NCBI GenBank assembly: GCA_030141605.1
Contig: JAQGDQ010000027.1
Span: 545,812-609,811 of the forward strand
Direction: 5' to 3'
Length of the DNA: 64,000 nucleotides
Source: Tubiluchus corallicola
Taxonomy: Eukaryota; Priapulida; Priapulimorpha; Priapulimorphida; Tubiluchidae
Shown: positions 34,691 to 46,005 of the stretch, piece after piece
How the letters are laid out: every line of letters begins with the position of its first letter
Numbering within the stretch: position 1 is the first letter of the stretch
Program-made: the position numbers and the translations under genes
Notes under the pieces: model-generated
Told to the model about the DNA's origin: nothing
Seen by the model: only the letters and a program-made list of their open reading frames with translations
Database searches by the model: none

Positions 34691-37600
34691 CCTCGTAAGA
34701 AGCTAGGTTAATAGTGTTTCTAATACACCATAAGTAATTGTTTAATTTGCTCGTTACATAATCAACCAAAAATTCACAATACAGATGGGCGAAACAGAAC
34801 TGTCAGCATAAGGCGTCGTAAAGTGTTGACACCCCCTGGTAATAATAATTATTTTTAGCATACAAATAAATGGTAAATATAGACACTTAATATAGGACAT
34901 CTTTTCAGGAAACCAAATGAAACACCGGTAAGAATCCGCCTTTAATATACGTAACAAATGGGAAATAATCAAATGTCCTACATTATTAAAAACAGGCGGA
35001 TTTTTCATATTCTACCCCATTTACATGCGTGCTACAATCTAGTTTTCTTTCATTCATGGCATAGCTGACCTATTATGATCATTTTAGCACACTGGTAAAC
35101 CCGAGTCTTGTAACCTGGGCGGTCAGCGATAGTCTTTGTGCAATGAGTATTAAACTACAGTCAAAACATTATAATACGACTTTTCCAGTTAAAATTGTTA
35201 GATTGACTGGACAAATATTTTACTGTTAGGCTCAAGTAAATAAAAATTACAGGATTCGATGAGTCGTACCCTCATAATTATTTGGCTATTATGCATTACC
35301 TTGTGTTTAACATTGATCGCATTGTGTTACTCCACTCAAAACCTGCATGCTGCACACTGTGACAATCACTGTGTTATAACTATGCACACTATTCAATGGT
35401 CATACCGTCGAGAAAAGTTCCAACGAAAAAAAATGAAAAGAAATAATTTTATTTGCTGAATTTTCTTCACAAGTAACTTCATCAACATAGAAAAACGCTA
35501 TATTGCAATAATTATGCGAACGTCCCAGTTTAGGCGCAATTTTTTCGCATCTGTAATTTCACATTGCCTTCCTGCGTGTTCCTGCGTTTGCATAATTAAT
35601 AAGGTATCAAGCAGGAAAATTGAGAATGGGAGAGGTTATATTACATCCGTAGCGACGCTAAAATAGACTTACGAGCTCTCCGGATTACTCGTAACTGTAC
35701 GCACGTTTCTGCAATAGTTTTCAGTTTTGTAAATCGTACTTAAATCATCAAGTGCACGTAACTTACGCATGTTTGATTTCGATCGTAAGTGTGGCACGTG
35801 AAATGCACCTAAATGGCTTACGCATGCGGAATTTAAATGCACTTAGCGATTCATATTTACGAGTGATTCTTTACCATCATTGCGCATGTGCAAATTGTTC
35901 GTACGCACAAAGCGTGTGCTCAACACGATACATGAATCACAAGGCCCAGAATCTTCAAAAAGAAAGCGCATTCAGATTTAGTTAACGTTTACAAGTGGTC
36001 AGCTTAAGCGCAGGAATTACTAAATCAGCTCTACTTGAAAAACTTAGCCTCATTTTAGGATTTTCTGCAGGCTGCCAGCCGCATCGCCAAAATGAATGCG
36101 CACGTATGTTTCAACGAACGGGTGGGTCTATACAATGTAAATTTATTTCTCATTCTCTTATAGAACATCTAGGCAGGAAATAAAAATGAAAAGTAAATAT
36201 AAAAAACAAAATCCTCTTCAAAACGCTTGTTCTGTATTACTATAGCATCCAAACTGCAACAACTTCAGATCCCAAAAAATTATAAAATTAATCATGACCA
36301 ATTTTAAAGTACAAAGTTCTAAAACGGAGTACGACAGGACTTACAACAATGGGACAATCCTTAAGGTAAAAAATTATATAGAGAAGCGAACGGATGACTG
36401 CTAGTATTTATATAAAATGAAATGATACTCTACGAAATGTACAGTTGAAAAACTGGTGCTTTAGAAGCACCTTTTGTAAAGTTCGCTGAGCATCATGTAC
36501 GCCCAAAATCAGAGTATAAATGAAGCCCTTGTTTAAAAGCGGTTGCAGAAAACCATACAGCTCACTTCTTGAGGCTTTAATTTATCGCCAATTGTAAAAT
36601 AACGAACCACACCTACGTGCTGCGTGCAATATCAACAGAGTGGCACATTTCGACTAATTTCACCAAGTCTCGTTAAAGCGAGAGTTTTTGCTTATTTTGT
36701 GACTGGTAATTCAATTACGTCTAATGATGAAATAAAAAGTCGGGCGAGCATCCTATATTTTCCCACAGCATTCAGGCTCTAAGTGCATGTCAGAAAATTA
36801 ATTAAACTAATAGGTTTTAATGAGCCATTATTAATACATTGAAAGCTTGATATTCAGTCGAATCTGCGCAAGATTCCTTATATAAACTTGATATTGAGTA
36901 GGTCAGTCTGTGTTACGCAGTTTGATTAATAGCTTGCGATGATGATGATGCGCATCGTGGGAGTATCCTACTCATATGATTTCGACCACAACCAGTAGGG
37001 AGCGTGATATGTTCGCAGCATCTTCAGCTTTTGCACCGGAAGAACAATGCCAAGAACGTTTCGTGATTTAGGACAACCTTGAAACAAAATTTTACTCGTA
37101 ACCGAAAAGGTAAGCGTACAGCTCGCAATTTTGGCTATTCATTCGAAAGTGATTATTTTGTACGGAAGATGAACACAAAATACTGAAAAAAGAAATTTTG
37201 AGAAACATAATTTATTAATCTACTACTTAATTTACTACTTATTTACTACTGCATTGTTTATAGACTTGATCCAATATTAATAAAAATGTAAATGGGATGA
37301 ACTTTAGATTAGCTGTCATAACCGGAAGTTTGCTGGTTCAAATTCAGACTACTGCTAGTAGTAGTACTACTAGAACTTCAAGAACTACTAGAACAATTTC
37401 AATATGTATATATTAAAATATATTCCAACTTTTCTTCACATCCTGTTTTTCAAGTTTGGTTTTATAATTCATTTATTTGTAGGCTTGTACCATCAACATA
37501 ATCTAGTTACGACAACAGTAACGCGGCTTCTATTGAAAGATGTGTAGGAATGCTTGTAGTATAGACATGTAGTATTTAGGCCTACAATTACGAGAAGTTC

Positions 37601-37710
37601 TCATCGTTTTCCATTCGCAAAAACACCAGGACAACACTTCAAAAAATAATAATAATGCGTTTGGAAAGTTCAGGATACGTGTACGTGTTATTAGGATGAG
37701 ATGCTATGTT
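34691..37710. other. Intergenic, no gene seen
   Basis: AT-rich. Short frames (84, 66, 77 and 62 codons) show no family resemblance and no flanking splice signals that would make them convincing. Confidence 0.5.
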
Positions 37711-37785
37711 GAGTTAATAGCTCAAATGGTAGTGTGCAACATAGAAATCGCAAGTTTCTGGGTTGATGACCTTGCTTCTTCTCAG
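37711..37785 (+). repeat. tRNA-derived sequence (SINE head or tRNA pseudogene)
   Basis: TAGCTCAAATGGTAG (37718-37732) matches a pol III A box and GGTTGATGACC (37761-37771) a degenerate B box, at the spacing found in tRNAs. The acceptor stem does not pair convincingly, so it is not an active tRNA gene. No poly(A) or microsatellite tail was recognised. Confidence 0.4.
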
Positions 37786-37789
37786 TTAA

Positions 37790-40700
37790 TTCCCTGTAGG
37801 GATATTTATTATGGTCTTTTTAATATAAATGACAGTTTTTTTGATTACGTGTAAGACCGGAACACAGTAAGAAGGGAATAATTGGAATCTTGAAGCAAGT
37901 GTCTAATAATGTGCAATATGTATGGCGTTAATCAATTTGATTTGTAGTGAAATATTTATAAATTTATCGACCTATTGTTATTACTAAAACGTTTTTCAAC
38001 ATTTTTATGTATTTTGTGCAGGTGCCTTTTGTGTCTTGTAGAAACAATTTGGAACAAATCTATAGGAAAAGCTATTGATTATATATTTGCATTGTTGAAC
38101 TAACAGTGCAATTTGTTTGTTATTACTACCATATTACGCCCACCCCATACAGCGGTTACCCTGAAACAAGCATATAAAGTATATTTCACTAAAGGAAAAC
38201 AACCCGGACGTTGTGGTTTTACTTATAATTACGGTTTAACTTAATAAACAACAAGCAACCCTATGTAGTTTACTAAACAATTCTAGAATTGACTAAATCA
38301 CAACTTTTACCCAGACATGTTTGATACTCCTGCAATGCGTATCACACATACAACACACATCATCACACATAAAAGTTAATGCGTTTACCATTTCTGTTTT
38401 AGGAATTTTTAGGGATTTTTATCATTATAAACGGCTCAAGTAAAGAGTTTCACCTACATATCAGAGTCTGAGGACGACTGTTATTAATGTGAACAAATTT
38501 TAGGTGGGTACGCGATTTTAATATTTATTTATTTGCTTTATTTATTTCGTAAAAATGCAGCTCATATTTAGTTTATAGCTTATTCTAGACACTTCAGTAA
38601 GAAGTCTAATAAAGTTTTTCACAACTAAAATTATGATTATCAACCATTTTCATCAAGTAGTTTAAAAATACACGAATGTCATGCAGTAAAATAATTTACA
38701 TAATTTTAGCTGTTCAACACTATTGCAGAGTAGTTCATTATAAATTCTTCATTTAGCTTTTAAACTTTTTTAAATATGCGTTATTGTTTAAATTATTAAT
38801 TAATCGCTTTATATTTTGCACGTTATATACCAGAATTTCATTCATAATTAGTGAATCTTTTAAGGATCTTTCACTTAGTGATCTTCCTAAGAATCTTCAC
38901 AAGAATCCTTAGAATATCTAGTAATCACTAATGCGCTATAAGTTTATGAATATGACCTTTGAACGAGTCACAGCAAAGAGGTGGTAGCCATTTGCTTTAA
39001 TGTTCGTAATTTACCTGTGTGAGGAAACTTTACTCTACTTACACGGCGGCTTCTGCGTAATCCAGCTTTACCCACACAATGCTTCTTAGTGATGCATAAA
39101 GAAAATTTGTTATCAGCTTTTTCAAGAACATATGTAAGAGTAAGATTGCACATTCGTTTCCAAACCGTATCTAATTGATAATAAAAGTTAGAATAACCAA
39201 ACGCTAAAATATACGTATACATACGTGTGTGTGCGTGTGTGTGTGAATGCACGCTTGAGTGTGTGCGTGCATGCGTGTTAGAAACTTCCAAGTATAACTT
39301 TACTGGCTGCCTCAACGACCTTGCACGTGTCTCCGACAGCTGCGTGATTATGTATTATTAATTTATGCCGCAAATGAGGTTTTGATTACCTTGAGTAGTT
39401 AGTTAGTCCACAAGGTTCTGGGTTCGAACAGTGGTTGACTCACAAATTTTGAACGCCTCCTTCGAATAATTAACCTTCAGGATAACAGTTGGTTACGGCG
39501 CTCCAGAAAAAAACAAATATGTGGGGAGAAATATGGCGATATGTAAATGTGCTGATCAAATCATAATAAATTATGGTTGAGTGTTAAGTAATTTAGTAAG
39601 AGATTGTACCACAAAAACTGCTGTCAGTACGTGCCGTTACTTGCAGGTATAAGCAGGAACAACGCTGCATAAAATAATAATATGAAAAACAAAGTTCCTC
39701 TGGTTGTTAGATCCTTTGAATAGCATTTTCTTTTGTCCAAACTTAACGTGAATTTCTGCATTATAACATCAAAAAACGACATAAAAGTTATATCATATTT
39801 CTATAACCTACATTTTTCTAGCACATAACTTGGTTTTTGTATATTCCAATATACAACGGTATTCTTACTGCAATGGTTCTTATGAAACATTTCGTACATG
39901 TAAACCGTCTGGTTTAGTCAATGTGGCTTATTGCACTTCAGTATTTAAAAATTCATTAAATTAGGCTTTAGACAAATCGTCTTCAGTGAGCAAACCGTCA
40001 CAAACAAACGTTCAGCCTAGGACCGAACTGTCATGACTACGCAGTGTACGATCTTATTGGTGTTACGTTAATTATACACGCGACACTCGTATTTACGATT
40101 GTTACTACTAAACACTTTAGCACTTAATTCATTATTACATCAATTAATTATACAAAATCATGCAAAATACGCCTTGTTTATCATCTAAACGGTTTTCTAT
40201 TATGGTCGTGTAAGACTTATACTCGAAACACAAGAAATAATCATTTGAAAGCTTTGCTCTAAACTACAAACGACAGGAAACGGGCATAAAAATAAAATCA
40301 TGAAAAAACGTGATGTACGAGTCGGATATAATTTCAGAAGACGAGCCATTATTTTCAAATCTTTAATTAAAGCTAAGTGCACATTTGTAATTGTCCTTTA
40401 AAATTATGGCGTCGTTCGAGGAAGTGAGTGCCTAAATGTGATTCCATCTTATTCCAGTGTGTAAGAAAAACAGCTGACAGGCAGAAAAACGAACACAGGC
40501 GTGAAAAATAAGGCAAAAAGAAAAGACACGTTTCAGTACTTCACTGTGAACTATCCTCACGTGTAAAAACACAATTTATTACTAAGTGTTATTTTTTGGA
40601 TTTTGCAATATAGATAGCGCCGAGGTAGTATTACGGCCAAGTGTGGAAGTATAATGTCTAGCGATGCACAAATTATCACTAAAGCTCAAAATAATTAGAC

Positions 40701-41967
40701 ATTACAGTTACACACTTACCTGTAATCATACCTTAGCTCTATCTATATAAAAAATAAAACTCAGTGACAGTTTATGCTTTTCTCACGAAGATATATAGAT
40801 ATAATTCACTGTCGTGGGATCTTTTATTATCTGTATCAACTCTTATCATTGTGCATACAAACAAAGCTGAAAAACAAAAACAAAGCTGACAGAAAATTAT
40901 AATTAAAGTAGGGTCCAGCTTCCAAACGAAGTTGGCAGCAAAATTCCAAAAAAGTGCTTTGAACGTAATTTTAGTTAAGACGTTTACTGATTTTGCAAAA
41001 AGTGAAAAAAATTATCAACCGACGTTGAAAGTCTTGCAAGTTATAATAGACGTAGGCCTACGATTTTATTTATTAGTGAGGAATTAAATTTGATAGTCAA
41101 ACTTAGAAGAAATTTTGGCCAAACACAAAATTAACAAAGGTGATAAAATGAAGTGTTAGATTTTCACGACAACTTTTGCGATATACCTGTTTACATAAAA
41201 GGTTTAATACTAGCAAAAGTTTAGCGAAAATAGTTTAGTGAACGCGTCTGGCTGTGTCAGTTTAGTTCTATAGGTCGGCGTAAATTTTCTTAAATGTCTT
41301 TCATGAATTCTCCGTCTTTACGAGTTTTGAATCTTTAGAGTGTAAACGTAATCTTGATCTATACTGAATAAGGTGAGAACTCAGGCTTGTAAAAGAGAAA
41401 AATTGTAAGAATTTAATATTCACGACACAAAAGGCTAAAACGCGTAGCATCTAACAGTTGAGCTTTTTCAAGCTTTTAGATCTACTGCCCGTGTACCCGT
41501 CCGTAACATTCATCCCTATATTAATAGCCAATTGTTCCAAGGATTGTAACCCGCTAAGCTCTCGTGTATCTTCTAATACGCGCAGGATTAGGGTAAAGCG
41601 GATTTTATAACAGGCAAAGGCTTTTTTTACATATATTACATCGTTTTACTGACTATACAATTGTTATAAATAATATATTCCACATCGAAGTTCCATTCTG
41701 TAAGAGAAATTTCGTAACGCATATAACACAGTGTAAGTTTATCAAAGTATGCAAAATGTACTAATAACATACTAAGTAATATACAATTGCAATGAATTAA
41801 TCCACTGCAGACAGACAACGAACAGTCTTGCTGACTAATAATGCCTGCGAAAATAAATAATGCAATATTTCGACTCGAGCAGAGAAAAAAAAGTAAAAAA
41901 GAGCCATGATTATATTGTTAGGAACTTTAAAACACTTCATGAATTTCGCAGCAAACCGATTTCAAGT
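37790..41967. other. Intergenic, no gene seen
   Basis: AT-rich with a TG-rich simple repeat at 39224-39278 and a lone B-box-like GGTTCGAAC near 39420. The frames present are short and unrecognised. Confidence 0.5.
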
Positions 41968-41975
41968 GGAGCAGC

Positions 41976-42352
41976 CAGGGGCGTATCAACACTTTTCGAC
42001 GCCCATGTATTGTGAATTTATGGTTGATAATGTAATGAGCAGATTGAGCAATTACTTGTGCTGTACTAGTTTCTACGTAGTCGTTATTAATTACACGTAT
42101 TTGCATAGCGTTTATGCTCAGGACGGCTGCGTAACTGCTTGTTGTGTAACACCTTGCCCCTGTTCGTTATGTGGCACTTATATAAAAGCTGCGTTCAGTA
42201 ATTGCCGGTGTGTTATAAAATGCGCCCTTTACATAAATATGAAAGTATACACAATTTCCGAAGAGAATAAGAATTTTTTCTAAAATGTGACGCCCTCAAA
42301 CTTTGGCGCCTTAGGCTATAGCCTAATAAGCCTATTGGTTAATACGCCCCTG
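41976..42352. mobile_element. hAT-type MITE, 377 bp
   Basis: Ends are CAGGGGCGTATCAACA (41976) and, on the other strand, CAGGGGCGTATTAACC (from 42352), 14 of 16 alike. It is flanked by GGAGCAGC (41968-41975) and AAAGCAGC (42353-42360), 6 of 8 identical. CAGGGGCG is a familiar hAT terminus. A 125-codon plus-strand frame runs from outside into the element and is not a gene. Confidence 0.82.
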
Positions 42353-42360
42353 AAAGCAGC

Positions 42361-43172
42361 CTAGGTTCAACATCTTAGCTCGGGTGTAGTACTATGGTGC
42401 TGGCGAGTACGGTTTGATTTACTAGCAGATACAGGACATACGAAGAGTACATGGTTTTCGTTTTGGATATCAAGTTCTAGAATTCTCGACCACCTTCCTG
42501 TCTCTGTTTTTAATCGTTGTGAAGGCAGTGAATGAATGAATGAATGAATGAATGAGTAAATCGTGAGCGAATGGATTTGGTAAATCGACGAATCAATGAA
42601 TGAATTGATGGACAAATGAATAAACTAATGTAGTAGAAGAAAGTAAAAGAAGTAGAAGAAAGGACTACAACCCTTTGAGAATAGTCCTACAATACAGGCC
42701 TGACAATATTGCAAAGATTTTGTAGCAGTAAAAAGAGTTTGACGTTTTGTCCCGCGTCAAAGGAAGTAGGTGATGTTCAAAGGAAACTTCCTGCTATCAT
42801 CCCATTTACTTTAAACGTATCACTTTCTGACAAGCTGTAATTGATTTACGTTCACAGCTTACAAAATGAAATGAATCCACTTTATTGCTTACTGGACGCA
42901 ATCTCCTTTTAGTTCCATCATGACAAAAGATTTCTATTGTCTTTAGTCTCATGAAAGTCTAAACTAGTATTTGTTGTCTTACTGTTGTATTGTTTGCAAT
43001 CGTCGTTATTATTGTTGTTATCACAATGGTCGTTAGCATTGTCACTATCGTCATCATCGTTACCACCATCCTTCTCGTCCTCCTTTCCCCCTTTTTTGAT
43101 TTTATTGTCGTTACTGTCGTAATCACATCGGCATCATCATCATCGTTATCGTCATGACTATCATTATCTATA
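42361..43172. repeat. Intergenic with (GAAT)n and CAT/CGT-rich simple sequence
   Basis: A GAAT-unit run at 42527-42605 decays into TGAATCGATG-like sequence. A CAT/CGTTAT-rich run at about 42990-43165 leads directly into the hexanucleotide array. No gene. Confidence 0.7.
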
Positions 43173-43388
43173 TCTATGTCCATGTCCATGTCCATGTCCA
43201 TGTCTGTCTATGTCTATGTCTATGTCTATGTCTATGTCTATGTCTATGTCTATGTCTATGTCTATGTCTATGTCTATGTCTATGTCTATGTCTATGTCTA
43301 TGTCTATGTCTATGTCTATGTCTATGTCTATGTCTATGTCTATGTCTATGTCTATGTCTATGTCTATGTCTATGTCTATGTCTATGTC
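43173..43388. repeat. Hexanucleotide microsatellite (GTCTAT)n
   Basis: About 36 hexamer units: first four GTCCAT, then an almost perfect GTCTAT run to 43388. Being in sixes, it is open in all three plus-strand frames and produces dipeptide repeats on paper. No start, promoter or flanking exon supports translation. Confidence 0.97.
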
Positions 43389-44054
43389 ATGTGTTTGTTC
43401 ATTTTAACCACTATTACACACAATTACATTACACACAAAAAACAAGATAGATTTAATCAACAGTGAAAGTCACGTTTACTAGACACAAAATCACCTTACA
43501 AAAGAATTTTGTGGCTCGAGTATACAGAACAATTAACAATTAATTCATACAAATATTAAAAACTAGTTATCACAACAATGTTACATAAAGTAGAATTAAT
43601 AACTCCTTATACAATTATATCTAGATTTTATTTAGACAATAACTGGTTTCCAGTCTGAAAGGCTTATTATCATGAAACAGTTCTTTTTTCCAATATGAAA
43701 TATATTATTCCTATTTCGTTCCAATATGAAATATGTCGTTAAGCTTGCGTAATAATTTCGCTGAGTTGAACGTATTTTGGTTATGCCATACGTGGACGAA
43801 TCCAAAAGAATCCAGTATACCACTGCTGCCCAACAATAGGTTCCATTGTTTATCATCGGAAGACATTCTTTATAGGCATAAAAAACCACACTTAGTTCGT
43901 TCTTTTCTAACACATGTAGCCACCAAAGGACATTGGCCTAATTGGGCTCTCATCGCGTTTTCTACCGTACGCGAGTGAACCCTAGATACCGCCGACAAAA
44001 ATTTAAGGTTAACGTTTTTGTTTAATTTTAATTTGTCTATCTCTCTCTGTGTCG

Positions 44055-44119
<65 letters not shown>

Positions 44120-44329
44120 TTTCTTGCTTCCTCCAGCCATATTCTTATTTTTCTCTTCAAACATGAAACATAATTGATTGCAATAGTAAAGAGTGACACG
44201 GCAACGCAACAGCACACAGTTTGTAGGACAGTTTGCTCTTGTTATTAACATGTTTATTTCAATTTGTTTGCAATTAGGCAATTGTAATTGAATATTATAA
44301 TGAAAAGATTAACGTTAGATGTTTTCCAG
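43389..44329. other. Upstream region of the 44-kb secreted-precursor gene, with (CT)n tract
   Basis: A CT-dinucleotide run lies at 44035-44116, about 220 bases before the coding exon. Just before the exon are a branch-like ATTAAC (near 44308) and the acceptor TTTTCCAG ending at 44329, so a non-coding first exon should lie further left; I could not place it. Confidence 0.5.
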
Positions 44330-44335
44330 GGACAA

Positions 44336-45295
44336 ATGGAACACAAGCAGTTTTCTCTGTTGCCTATTCTGTTTTTGTCGATAACTGCAGTCATTAGCCT
44401 GCAACATGGTAAACCGGATGGTGTTCATAACAGTGTTCTTCGAACATATTTTAACACCAGAAATTCAGCAGAACAAGACAGCTCAAATTTAATCAGGCAA
44501 CGTAAAGCCTCGTACAATCGTGGTTTTTTCAGCTGGCCAGTCTATTTCCGGATGATGCAAAGGCGCAGAAACAAGAAACCTCAACAGGAATCAGTCTTAC
44601 AAACCAGAGCGGTGGATACGGGGAGCGTGAGGTCGGCACCAAAAAGAATTAAGTTTATTCGATGGCCTCATTTGTTTTTGACCCACAGCTGGGTTCCAGG
44701 AAAACGTTCAGAATCCGAAGCCCTCGACCAACGTTTGCAAGATAGGAAAAAATTTTCCTCAAATATCGATGACAATCCGGAACAAAATGGTGTAGTATCA
44801 AGTGGAGAAAAGGAAACGCGAAATGTCCACTTCTCATCCAGTGATGGCAAATGGTACTGGCCGTTTTACTGGCCTAACTTCAAGCCTATTAGTTGGTACA
44901 GCGCCCATAGCAGAAATCAGAAGCCAACAAAGAGTTCAAATCGATCAATGACGACAAAACAATATCAAATGAGCGTCCTAAACCACTGGCCTTTCCACGG
45001 ATTTAGCAACCTCTTGGCTACAAGAAATTACAAATACGGCAAGCGAGAACTGGGCGAAGGAGAACTGGAAAACTTGATCGATCTAATGGCGTCTCGCAAT
45101 CCTGTTTTACTGAGGTCAAGGAGTAAAACAGTTCAGAGGCCAATAGATGGAGAAAAAAGGTCTATCTTCTCGTATAGCTGGGGACCTAGTGGACTGTATT
45201 GGAAAAATCTTGAAAGCGCTCTTGAAGCATTAGCCAATGAGGAGCACGATGACGCTACATCTACAAAAGATATGGCGACAGATGATGCTGAATGA
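44336..45295 (+). CDS. Unrecognised secreted precursor with Trp-Pro motifs; neuropeptide-precursor-like
   Basis: An uninterrupted 319-codon frame. An in-frame ATG exists at 44300 (and a non-ATG extension before it), but a good splice acceptor ends at 44329, so I start at ATG 44336. The product then begins with a clear signal peptide: MEHKQF and a hydrophobic core of about residues 7-21. The mature part is basic and polar, with no cysteine. Trp-Pro segments recur: FFSWPVYF (64-71), FIRWPHLF (107-114), WYWPFYWPNF (173-182), LNHWPFHGF (215-223) and a variant YSWGPSGLYW (280-289). They are separated by dibasic sites (RRR 76-78, KR 103-104, KK 138-139, KR 274-275). Two Gly-Lys-Arg amidation signals follow SWVP (121-124 region) and NYKY (235-237). 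A poly(A) signal AATAAA lies at 45394-45399. I do not recognise the family. A peptide-hormone precursor is the best reading; a repetitive matrix or gland protein is the alternative. Confidence 0.65.
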   Translation: MEHKQFSLLPILFLSITAVISLQHGKPDGVHNSVLRTYFNTRNSAEQDSSNLIRQRKASYNRGFFSWPVYFRMMQRRRNKKPQQESVLQTRAVDTGSVRSAPKRIKFIRWPHLFLTHSWVPGKRSESEALDQRLQDRKKFSSNIDDNPEQNGVVSSGEKETRNVHFSSSDGKWYWPFYWPNFKPISWYSAHSRNQKPTKSSNRSMTTKQYQMSVLNHWPFHGFSNLLATRNYKYGKRELGEGELENLIDLMASRNPVLLRSRSKTVQRPIDGEKRSIFSYSWGPSGLYWKNLESALEALANEEHDDATSTKDMATDDAE

Positions 45296-45399
45296 AAAAA
45301 TGGTAACGAAAACGTTCTGTCAAGATATTTTTATGCTTAACAATTACGTGGCTGAGAAAAAATCGAGTAAAATGTTTGTTCATTACATTTACAAATAAA

Positions 45400-45726
45400 A
45401 TTATCAGTAGACATGTTTATAGCCTATTACTGTTCCTACTGAAATAATTATTGTTTATCTAAACAAGACAATTTACTTATAAAATTTCTAATGACACAGT
45501 TTCATTTATTTCATTGTCGACTATACAAGTACGCTGAGTAGATGAGTTGCACACGCCGTACGAAAGAAACCACTTTTGCCAAGTAAATTGTCCCATTAAT
45601 ACACATAGACATAACAAACAAGCTATACCCAAACAGACTCTTGATAAATCCGGTTTAACAAACGTTAACTTGTTAACTTAATTTTTTATGATAACACACA
45701 ATTGATTTTATTCTAATCCAGTGTAG
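45400..45726. other. Intergenic, no gene seen
   Basis: AT-rich sequence after the poly(A) signal of the precursor gene; no feature recognised. Confidence 0.5.
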
Positions 45727-46005
45727 TTGTCCAGTCCAGCCCAGTCCTTCCGCTCCATTTCGGTCCATTCCACTCCTTTCCATTCTGTTCCATTGCAAAC
45801 CAATCCAATTCAATCCGGCCCAGCCCATTCCAGGCTAACCCGGTCAACTTCAGTTCATACCAGCCAACCCAGCCCATTCCACCTCAATCCAGTTCAGCAC
45901 AGTCCAGTCCAATCCAGCAAGCACAGTTAAGTTCAATCCAGTTCAGTTCAAGCCAGTCCAGTCCAGTCCAGTTAAATTCAATTCAATTCAATCCAATCCA
46001 ATGCG
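45727..46005. repeat. Degenerate pentanucleotide array (CCAGT/CCATT-type)
   Basis: Some 55 pentamer-phased units related to CCAGT, CCATT and CAATT, grading from mixed CCATT units on the left to CCAGT and then CAATT on the right. A 67-codon frame rich in Ser and Pro across it is a by-product. Confidence 0.9.

Noticed and set aside
39384-39440. tRNA-like B box (GGTTCGAAC) near 39420
   Set aside because: No A box at the right distance and no stem pairing; one box alone is not evidence for a tRNA or SINE.
41906-42283. 125-codon plus frame
   Set aside because: It crosses the left boundary of an hAT MITE (41976) and has no similarity.
43154-43466. Three overlapping plus-strand frames encoding LC, VY and MS dipeptide repeats
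   Set aside because: They are the three readings of the (GTCTAT)n microsatellite.
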